Origin: Tricholoma matsutake
Taxonomy: Eukaryota > Basidiomycota > Agaricomycetes > Agaricales > Tricholomataceae
DNA: 64,000 bases
Direction: 5' to 3'
NCBI GenBank assembly: GCA_026075535.2
Contig: AP026550.1
Location: 434,001 to 498,000 of the forward strand
Made by a program: the position numbers and the translations under genes. Shown one piece after another: positions 9,941 to 18,537 of the stretch. Every line of letters starts with the position of its first letter. The first letter of the stretch is position 1. The notes under the pieces were generated by a model, which saw only the letters and a program-made list of their open reading frames with translations, was not told the DNA's origin and did not search any database.

Positions 9941-10440
9941 ACAACCTCCCTCACATTTGCAGTGAGGGAGGGGCATGGTGGCTATAGTCGCATAGAACAT
10001 AAGCAGAGCTCCTTGACTTGCATTTGAAGTGAGCAAGGGGGGGACATGGTGGCCATAGTCACCGAGAACAGAATGAGACAGAATGAGAAACCCCCCCGCT
10101 CACATTTGCAGTGAGAGAAGGGGGGGGGGGTGCTGCCTGTAGTTGCCAAGAACTGAACAAGAAACCCCCCCCACTCACATTTGCAGTGAGGGAGGGGGTG
10201 GGAGTGGCCATTGTCACCTAGAAAAAACAACTAGAACCCCCCACTCACATTTGAAGCGAGGGAGGGGTGGGTAGGAGTGGTGTCACCTAGAAACAGATAC
10301 TAGAACCCTCCAGTTGTGTTTGGAGTGAGGGAGGGGGTAGGTGGTGGCCATTGTCACCTAGAAAAAAATACTAGAACCCTCCACTCATGTTTGGAGCAAG
10401 GGAGGGGGCAGGTGGTAGGGCAAGGCAGGGGTTGCCAAGG
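9940..10440. repeat. Tandem repeat, about seven units of 70-80 bp
   Basis: Each unit contains CTCACATTTGCAGTGAGGGAGG (a small inverted repeat, CTCAC/GTGAG), then GGTGGCCATTGTCACC and TAGAAAAAAACTAGAACCC. Units differ by about 10-20 percent. A related array is at 16.85-17.17 kb. Confidence 0.8.
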
Positions 10441-10879
10441 GTATAGGAGGGTTTGTCAAGGGTACAAGGGTTTGGCACAAAATCAACATATTTAGAGCAA
10501 AATTCATTTAAAAATTGTTGATAACTATTGTATTTACTATTAATATCACATATTAATACCTCTTATTAACATATGAAAGCCATTATCATGTTGGAATACT
10601 TTACAGTCCCCCACCTAACCTGAATGGAATCTGATCAGAATGCTTGGATTCCTAGGACTCCATTCAGACTGAGCTAGGAAGTTTACTGGCAGAAAAGCCA
10701 GCCAAATTTCCATTCCAAGTCCGAGCTGAGTCCAAGTTCAGTCTGTGCGGAATCCTAGCAGAGAGCTAGGACTCAGAATTTCCAGTTAGGAATCCCTCCA
10801 GACTCTGCACGGAATTACATGGAATGCTAGGACAAGAACAAGCAGTCTGAGCCCTACTACATTTAATAGTAAAATAATT

Positions 10880-10957
10880 GTCATGAGCAAGAATTGAACA
10901 CTTGACCCCTTGGTCCTAAGTAATGCAGCACTTAACCATTACACCACAGAGCCATAC
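10880..10957 (-). ncRNA. tRNA-like sequence, left arm
   Basis: On the minus strand GGCTCTGTGGTGTAATGGTTAAG resembles box A and GTGTTCAATTC resembles box B. It points outward, towards the left end of its element. No intact cloverleaf was drawn. Confidence 0.5.
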
Positions 10958-12188
10958 TTAGCCCACCCACATCAATCCCCTATGTAGTACTCCTGGTGGC
11001 TGTGTATGACAAAGCACACAGCTGGATAGTGTTTGCAAGTCCAGTTCATCAAACTGCAAAATGACTGGAAACTGAACTGGACTGAACTGAAAAAGACTGG
11101 ACCTTCAGTTGCAGTTCATCTATCTCTGGATGGAAAAACTGCACTGAACCAGACCAATAAAAACTGGTTCAAATTGGTTCAAACTACCACAGGATGCACC
11201 CCATAAATATGCATCTTCTAATCAAATTTTTAGGAGAAATGGTCCAGAATTGCATGTGCTATGGCCAAAATGATATCCTAATGCCAAACCTAACTTATAC
11301 AACATCTCACAGTTGTGTTTTTTGACATGTAGAGCATTGTTATCATGATGAGACCTTTACATTTCACTAATATACACTCTCTATTATGGTTTACAACTGG
11401 TCTCATGACCAAAAAGATCAGTTTTAGTCAGTTCAAACCAGTTTGAACAGGGTTACAACTGAACTGTGGTTTGAACTGGTTTGAACTGTTTTGGACCAGT
11501 TTTTTGTGGTTCAGTCCAGTTTTTCAGGGTCCTGCCTTATTAGACAACCGGTTGTGGTTGTGGTTTGTCCCAATTTGGCACAAAAACTGGACTGGACCAG
11601 ACTTTCAAACACTACAGCTGTGTCATCAACGTTGCCAGCTCATCACCCAACCACCACCACCACCACCACCTCCGCTTCATCAACACCCACAGCCACCACT
11701 CCCATGCCCACCTCTTGCAATGCCAAAGCCACAATGTAGCCAGAACAACACAAAATGGGTGCAAACGATTATGCCCTAGATAAGTTTTTTTCTTATTTCT
11801 TCTTTGTTTCATTTTACTAATTAACTGTTTTTTATTCTTTTCTAGGTAATAAACATCTTGTAACAACAGTCCCCAGGCCAAAACACCCCACTCCCAACCC
11901 AGTTACACCACTGCTGCAAGCCCCTGCTCGCAGGGTGGATTGCAGCACAATGAACCATGAGTGAACCATGAGGAAAATGCACACAACAGGAACGATGCCC
12001 ATGGGGGCCAGGCAACACGGGGCCAGAGCAACAGTGAGGCAAGAAAGACAACAATGGGGCGGGAATGATGAGGACAGGGGGAGACAATGAGGGCACAAAC
12101 AATGAGGGCACAACAATGAAAGGAAGACGATGAATGCAACAACAATGATGGGACGGGGAAACAGTGAGGAAACCCAAAAAAAAAAAAA

Positions 12189-12279
12189 GGGCCCAAGAGA
12201 TGTCATCAACATCTCTTGGGCATCTGTGAGTTTTTGTTTTCTTTCATTTCATTTTTTTGTTACTAAAAACCTTTTCCAG
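12189..12279 (+). other. Hairpin plus intron-like module
   Basis: Stem GGGCCCAAGAGATGT / ACATCTCTTGGGC (12,189-12,221), then CT|GTGAGT at 12,226, a T-rich tract, TACTAAAA (branch-like) and TTTTCCAG at 12,279. The intron-like part is 54 bp, the size of host introns in this window. Confidence 0.65.
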
Positions 12280-12929
12280 GGACCAGACAAGGACAATGAG
12301 GGGGGCAGGGATGGCACGCAAGACCCAGGAAGGCCAACAACAAGGAGAACACAAAGGAGAACAACAATGAATGACACGCCAATGCCAATGACGGACGGCC
12401 CAGCACCTGCCCCCACCGCTGCGAGCAACTGATCGCAGGGTGGACTATGGGTGCTATGGATGACGGAAATGACACCACAGAGACAAGGAACGACATGCCA
12501 GCACCAACAATGGACAGCCCAGCACCCGCCCCCACCACTGCAAGCAACTGCTCACAGGGTGGACTATGGGTGCTACGGACAACGGAAATGACACCACAGA
12601 GAACAAGGGGGCAGGGACAGCAGGAATGACCCAGGTAGACCAACAACAATGACCAAGGGGTGGGGGCAGGGAGAAGGGATGAGAATGACAAGAGTGCACC
12701 CTACCACCACGGCGGGAGGGGGTAGGCAAAACATGCTATGCACCCGCCGCCTCGCTGGAGAGTGAGGCAGCGGCCTGTTCATATTTGGTAGCCACCCCCC
12801 TCTACAATAGAGGGGCTTTTCTGATTGTTCGTATGCCTGTTGCTCATTTCAAGCGACGATGATTTATTTTTTTATTTGTATGTAATTTGTAAATAGCTAA
12901 TAAATAACATTAATGATGTAAACTACCAC

Positions 12930-13008
12930 TGCCATTCTGGCAGAGTGGTATAAATGTTTATGGTCACATGAAGAAGGTTGTGAGGCTGAGGGTTCAAATC
13001 TTGTTATT
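12930..13008 (+). ncRNA. tRNA-like sequence, right arm
   Basis: TGGCAGAGTGGTATAAATG (box A-like) and GAGGGTTCAAATCT (box B-like) about 50 bases apart. It points towards the right end of the element, mirror-wise to 10,880-10,957. Confidence 0.5.
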
Positions 13009-13400
13009 TATGTTAATCTTTTCTTGGGGACCTAGTTAAAAATTCACTAAGTTGACAGTTGCTCAGACTGTGCTCAGACTGTACTCGGACTTCACTTGGA
13101 AATTGGTGTAAAATTCACTTGGAATTCAGTCTAACTCAGACTATTAAACTAGTCCAAGCATTCTGTGCAGACAGCTCAGACTGAGCTTGGAATTCACTAG
13201 GATTCCATGTGGATTCCTAGCATTCTGCTTGGACAGCTCGGACTCCAAACGGACTAGGTAGGGGAGTGTAAATTACAGTCATGTTGGACAATCCCAAAAT
13301 CTGAATTTAATTGATGAAAATATATAAGTCTTTGTAGCTGAAAAAATCAAATAATATTCTTACATAAGCATACCCCTGGCATACCCCTGTACCCTTACTA

Positions 13401-13959
13401 AGGGTCCATTCGGGACCATAATATGGCAAGAATATGATATTATTGATCCATATTACTATTAGGTAACCATCAACCGACTAAGTATGTGACAATCCGCAAC
13501 AGGTCAGGCCGGCCAGGGCCGCTCCTCGTGCGAGTTTGATCGACTTTTAAAAAACATTCTGAACGCCGCTGATGGCTTTCCTCATCATTGCCAATGTCGA
13601 GCACGAGGTTGTTCACAGTTGTCTACTGAACCCTGGATACTTCAATGTGAACAAAATAAGTTTGTCTTGAGCTCAGACTGTGCTGTAACCTCCCTACATT
13701 GAAATTTTCACTTTTGATACAGTCTATTTGCTGTTTGAAATGATGACCAGCATTCATTGGTGTTGATGAGAACGTCAGTAGTCGTCTGCCAACAGTCAAC
13801 CCACCAATCTCAACTGATGTGAAGATTGATGCAGATTGATGTGTCACATCAAGTCACAAGCTGAGATAAATTGGGATGAACTTTGTCTTTACTTACAAAG
13901 GAAATAATATGGCATCAAAATATCATATTCTTGCCATATTCTGTTCCTGAATGGACCCT
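13401..13959. mobile_element. MITE with AGGGTCCATTC ends
   Basis: Inverted termini of about 45 bp: AGGGTCCATTCGGGACC... on the left and its near-complement ending CCTGAATGGACCCT on the right, both continuing into AATATGGCAAGAATATGATA. TA sits at both borders (a TA duplication is plausible but not certain). The interior (13,490-13,620) is richer in CpG than the surrounding repeats. No gene. Confidence 0.75.
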
Positions 13960-14094
13960 AAGGGTACAGAGGTATGCAAGAGTATGAACTTCCAAACCCC
14001 TACCCTTACCCCTCATACCCTTAGCCCAAAAACACAAGGGTATACCCCTACCCCTGCCTTGCCTTAGCAGGTGGTGGCCATTGTTGCTAGGCAA

Positions 14095-14224
14095 TAGCAT
14101 GGGTACAGGTAACCCATATGGGTCATGGGTACAGGTAACCTGTACGGGTCATGGGTATGGGTAGCCACGGGTATGGGTAGCCACAGGTACAGGTAGCCAT
14201 GGGTATGGGTAGCCATGGGTACAG
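14095..14224. repeat. GGGTATGGGTAGCC minisatellite
   Basis: About ten imperfect 12-24 bp units of the ATGGGTACAGGTAGCC/ATGGGTATGGGTAGCC type. The array resumes at 15,586-15,640 (ACGGGTAGCCACGGGTACGGG), so the LTR-like element between them inserted into it. Confidence 0.75.
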
Positions 14225-15583
14225 TGATGATGCTCAACCTGGAAACCCAAACAAAACCCACAAAATGGCTTCAGATGGTATAACACAAGTCAGAGAAAGG
14301 ATGCGAGGCCCTCTAGATGTCACCTGTCAGACCAACCATCAAATAGTCATAAAACAACTGCTTGTCGAAGCAGTTTGAGGCTAAAAGAATGTGTTTCGAG
14401 GACTTGCGATGATTTTCGAGGGGTTGCAATGATTTGCGAGGTGTTGCAATGATTTTCGAGATGTCACAATGCTTTTTGAGATGTCACAATATTTTTTGAA
14501 GAAGTCTCGAGGAATTTCAAGTGCGCAGATATGTTTGGACGCAAGATCGGGGGACTAGACGAGTAGTAGAAGTGAAGAAAAGGCTAAGCGAGGGAAGCGA
14601 GAGCAAAAATAGCATAATGCAAGGAATTTCAAGGAATTTCAAAGAAGTTTAGCATAAAACACCAAACTTCGGACTGAATAAGACTGAACCGAACTCTCAA
14701 ATCACTGTGATCTGGGAGGAAGACAATGACTTTCTTGTTTTTCTTTGTATCTAGTACATCTTTTTATATAAAATAAAGAAAGTACCTAAAAAGGCTAGAG
14801 AACATGAGGCAAACATGTGGAAAACTTGAGGCAAAAGACAATATAAGTATATCAGAACAATAAAGCGAGCCTAGAAGGGGTGAATATAACATATGATGAA
14901 GAAATAATAAGAAAGAATAGCTAAAACTGGACTGTCCTTGTTATAAATTGAATAAAAGATCAGAAACTGCTTCGAGCAGATTGTATGCGTGCACATGCAG
15001 TCGAAATGTGTTCGATATACTCGATATAGTGTCCCATGTGTCCAGCATGCATCCAAAGATCATTCGAACAGGAAATACTGTGTCCAACGATGTTTTTCGA
15101 GGTTTGATGTTTTTCGAAGATTCTTCGGACTTCATTTGTGGCCCGATATCGGTGCGATATTGTTCGACAATGGTAGGGGATACGTCTGGCATGTGTGTGA
15201 TGATTATTTGGATAGTGATATAGTGTCCGATGTCAATTTGCAATGTTCGATGATTTTCGAAGATTTTCGACAATTCTTCGGACTTTGTTCGAAGGCCGAT
15301 ATTGCTGTGATATTGCTCGATACTGGTTCAGAACCCATCGACGATGTTCCAGGTGTATGTCCTGAGCTGTACAAAGGTTGGGGGAATTGTATTATGGCAG
15401 CCGAAGGCATACAAAGAATTTCGAGGTGTCGCGAAGAATTTCGAAGCATCTCGTGACTTTGTAGAGGTTTGTAGAGGTTTGGAGGGGTTCGTAGAGCTTT
15501 GGAGGGGTTTGTATGGGTTTGTAGAGCTTCGATGATGATCGTAGATGTGTTTTCTGAGCTTGAACAACAAGGTGGACCTATCA
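14225..15583. mobile_element. LTR-like element A (1,359 bp)
   Basis: Begins TGATGATGCTCAACCTGGAA and ends GGTGGACCTATCA, the same ends as the 51,860-52,950 copy, which defines the family. Both have TG...CA termini, short TTCGAG/GTTGCAATGA-type tandem motifs (14,390-14,510) and an AT-rich part before the end. No open frame of note. I interpret it as a solo LTR. No exact target duplication is visible here. Confidence 0.6.
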
Positions 15584-15759
15584 ACGGGTAGCCACGGGTA
15601 CGGGTACGGGTCATGGAATCCCAACCCGCAACCCGTGCCCTACCCATCACCAAAAAGGAGGTAACAGCTTGAAATATAACATCTAAGTCTATTTAAAATT
15701 ATTAACTACATATTAAAAATGAAAGTGGGGCAAGCCCAGCTCCACCAGTAGAAATGGGA

Positions 15760-15775
15760 GGGTTTATATACCCCC
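15760..15775 (+). promoter_or_regulatory. TATA box flanked by G and C runs
   Basis: GGGTTTATATACCCCC, matching the inverted block at 2,721-2,737. It lies about 230 bp upstream of the first intron-like segment of this copy. Confidence 0.45.
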
Positions 15776-15955
15776 AGGATGCGCACAGACAATTTGGCCT
15801 TGTGTGCACATGGTAATCGCATCTTTGTTGATTCTTGATGTGTTATTTACATTTATTTGTAATCATTTGTGACAATGACTCGACCGTCCCAGGCCGCAAC
15901 GAGGACAACCAGGACAACCAAATGAGCAGGGCCTCCACCCAGCAGACCAAAGCAA

Positions 15956-16047
15956 GGGTCTAAGAAATGTGGACGATGTTTCTTGGGCTGTATGTAAGTC
16001 TTTTTTCTTTCTCTTTTCATTTTATTGTTACTAACAAATGTTACTAG
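15956..16047 (+). other. Hairpin plus intron-like module
   Basis: GGGTCTAAGAAATGT / ATGTTTCTTGGGC stem, then TAT|GTAAGT at 15,994, T/C-rich tract, TTACTAAC branch-like motif and TTACTAG at 16,047 (54 bp). This is the best intron look-alike of the family. Confidence 0.7.
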
Positions 16048-16212
16048 ATCTGGATTCTGATGATGACAACGACGAACCCCACCCTGCCACTGCCACAAGC
16101 CCCTGCTCATGGGGTGGCTGGCCCAGGCTGGGTGGTATGAAGTAACCCAGATCAATGACAGATGACGAGGATGAGGACAGGATGACACAACAACAACAAC
16201 GAAAGCAAAAAA

Positions 16213-16302
16213 GGCCCAAGAGACATTGTCAACGTCTCTTGGGCTGTTGGTAATTCTTTTTCCTCCTCATTTCATTTATTTGTTGTCAACAATCATTTTT
16301 AG
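16213..16302 (+). other. Hairpin plus intron-like module
   Basis: GGCCCAAGAGACATTG / AACGTCTCTTGGGC stem, then TTG|GTAATT at 16,250, pyrimidine tract and TTTTTAG at 16,302 (53 bp). Confidence 0.65.
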
Positions 16303-16849
16303 CTACCGACTAGTTCAGAACTACCAACAACAACAACAACAACAGCAACAACAGGACGATGAAGCCGACCCAGCACCCGCCACACCGCTGCGAGCCCCTG
16401 CTCATAGGATGGATCGCGGGTGCTTAATGACAAATCAGGGGGGACGGAGGGCAATGACAACTAGGACCACGACCACGACCAGACGATGATGATGCAGGAC
16501 AACAAGGAGGGGGACAAGGGGATGACAAGGAGGAGGAGGGAACGACAGCACCAACCCAGCACCTGCCCCCACCACTGGGCCATAAGTTGATTATTTTTCT
16601 TGTCTTTTTTTTATATTCCTACTAACTAATGTTACTAGCATGAAGTCATGACCACCACCCCCCTCTCACTTGCAAATGTGAGGTGGGGTGGATTTTAGTA
16701 CACTTAGAATACTTAGTTTAGATACAATTAATTTATATAATTTATATACTTGGCCTGGGGGTGCTACAAAACCCATGCAGGAATCGACACCTGCCAGTAC
16801 TAGAGCTCTGGGTACCCATGGGAGTACCCATGCTATTGCCTAGTTGTTG

Positions 16850-17170
16850 CCTAGGAAAAAAAACTAGAACCCCCCTGGCTTGCATTTGGAGCGAGGGAGG
16901 GGGTGGTGGTGGCCATGGTTGCCTGAAATCAAACCAGAAATCACCCTGCTCACGTTCGGAGCGGGGGAGAGGCCATTGGTGCCATAGTTGCCTAGAATCA
17001 AGTAGAAATCACCCCACTCGCATTTGGAGTGGGGGAGAGGCCGTTGGTGCCGTAGTTGCCTAGAATCAAAGTAGAAATCACCCTGCTCACATTTGGAGTA
17101 GGGGAGGGGTCGTTGGTGCTGTTGTTGCCTAGAATAGAATAAGAAACCCCTCCACATGCATTTCCTCCTG
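16850..17170. repeat. Tandem repeat, about four to five units
   Basis: Units of 70-80 bp with TTGCCTAGAATCAAGTAGAAATCACC followed by CTCRCATTTGGAGTGGGGGAGAGG. Related to the 9.94-10.44 kb array but more diverged from it than its own units are from each other. Confidence 0.75.
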
Positions 17171-17357
17171 GTAACCCCCACTCTGAGATTCAAATTCCTT
17201 GGAATCCCTAAGCAGGCAGCGAGAGCAGTAACATTGTCATCCCCATATTAAGCAGGATGGTCTTCCAGAAATGGAATTCTAGTGTCTCAAAGCCTCCCAC
17301 AAATTGTGGGGAAAATGCTTCCACCAAAAAGAAAAAAAAAAAATTACTAGTAAATTA

Positions 17358-17708
17358 GGGTTGTTCATGGTAGCCATTCTTGGGTCATTTTCGGCTCATT
17401 TTCAAACTCATTTTCGACTCATTTTCGTGTATTTGGCAGAGGAACAAACAAAAGGGAATGAAAAATGGAATGGAAAATTTAGAAAAATGGAGCAAAAATG
17501 CATTTTTCTCGCCAGGCACAGTGCTAAAAAGATGAAAAATGATCATTTTTCGGTTCCCTTTTTACAAAAGCAAGGGTAGGGTTCCATTTTACATTCATTT
17601 TACATTCATTCTCAGTTCCATCCTTGAGAAAAATGGAATCAAAATGAAATAGAAAATGATTGAAAAATGAGTGAAAAATGAACCAAAAATGCCAACCGTG
17701 AACAACCC
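17358..17708. mobile_element. MITE with GGGTTGTTCA ends, TA duplication
   Basis: 351 bp. Ends GGGTTGTTCATGGTAGCCAT and complement GGGTTGTTCACGGTTGGCAT, each followed inside by several TCATTTTC repeats. TA lies on both sides (17,356-17,357 and 17,709-17,710). No gene. Confidence 0.75.
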
Positions 17709-17710
17709 TA

Positions 17711-18537
17711 TTACCAAGTAAATTACGGGTAAATAATAGGTCGGTAAAAATATGAATTTTTACGCAACCCTAGTGTGCTGATTTATGTTCACTAAGAAAC
17801 TGAAGTTGGATATCCATTGGAACAGGTTTTTGGGGTCCAACTTTCGCTCATCAACCGGCATGCTTAAAAAGTTGCCATAGTGCAGGACTGCATGACTGGT
17901 GTTTTTTGGTGGTACTAGGAGGAATTTCTATGTTCAATGTTGGCCTACGAGGTGTCTCCATCCTTGACAAGCCCCTCCTCAGCCGAATCTATTTTATCTA
18001 TCTTATCTACTGATCAAACGACTACGCTGTAGTAGATTCATCTCCCATGCTATGCCAAACGTACTAGCTTGGAATCCGCGTACGATTTGAATGGAATCGC
18101 CGTGACTGGACGTTTGGTGCGCAACTCAATGCATAGTTGAAGCTTATGTAGTTTCGGGGACTTGATGAGTCGGTGAATTCAAGTGAGCAGTTGTATTTCT
18201 CGATCTCTCATCGAACAAAAAAATCAAGATTCCGTCCCTCAGGCAGCGATGCATCAATTTAGGCTAGCGTCTCTGTTGCTTGTTAGATAATAACGCCGTC
18301 TCTACATTCTCTTGAGCATGTGGGCGTCAATTTTCAATTATGTAATTATGTACCAGAAAGGAAACAAAGTTCCACAGTTCGTCAGTTGTCAGACAAACTT
18401 GTGAGTTCTGCGGCGTGCGCTTCGACATCCACCAACATCCTGGACGATTTGGAGAGCTTTTAGCGTCCAGAGGGCCCTCATGTTTTCAGTTACACAGCAA
18501 TCCTCCTAATATCCCGATTGCACATTTCTATCATCAA
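17711..18537. other. Intergenic, upstream of the first host gene
   Basis: CpG content rises here and no mobile signature is seen. It holds the presumed promoter of the 18,538 gene; I could not pick a TATA box. A GTG-started extension of the frame back to 18,415 exists but has no ATG. Confidence 0.5.

Larger units (their letters stand above)
10596..13278. mobile_element. Hairpin-intron modular element, complete copy, 10 bp target duplication
   Basis: The 2,683 bp element is flanked by TCATGTTGGA (10,586-10,595 and 13,279-13,288). The left end ATACTTTACAGTCCCCCACC and the right end (complement CTGTAATTTACACTCCCC) form imperfect TIRs. Inward from each end: a subterminal array (10,620-10,860; 13,040-13,255), then a tRNA-like sequence pointing outward. 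The centre has CCACCA-rich DNA, two intron-like segments (about 11,779-11,846 and 12,226-12,279), a GGGCCCAAGAGATGT hairpin (12,189-12,221), GCGAGC palindromes (about 11,905-11,940, 12,415-12,450, 12,535-12,570) and CTCCC inverted repeats (12,735-12,810). No transposase is encoded. A 9-11 bp duplication is typical of Mutator-like elements, so a non-autonomous MULE is the best guess. Confidence 0.8.
15586..16750 (+). mobile_element. Hairpin-intron modular element, plus-strand copy with TATA box
   Basis: Starts with GGGTACGGGTACGGG, then the promoter block (TATA box at 15,760-15,775), GTGCACAC near 15,800, then repeated units: hairpin 15,956-15,988 and intron-like 15,994-16,047; palindrome about 16,090-16,125; hairpin 16,213-16,244 and intron-like 16,250-16,302; palindrome about 16,375-16,415; a third, weaker hairpin and intron-like segment ending at 16,638; then a CTCAC/GTGAG inverted repeat (16,660-16,685). 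The period of about 255-330 bp makes it look like tandem exon-intron units. No long credible protein. Confidence 0.6.

Noticed and set aside
14100..14224. GGGTACGGGTA repeats as an interstitial telomere
   Set aside because: The unit is irregular (12-24 bp, GGGTAGCC/GGGTATGGGTAC) and does not match TTAGGG.
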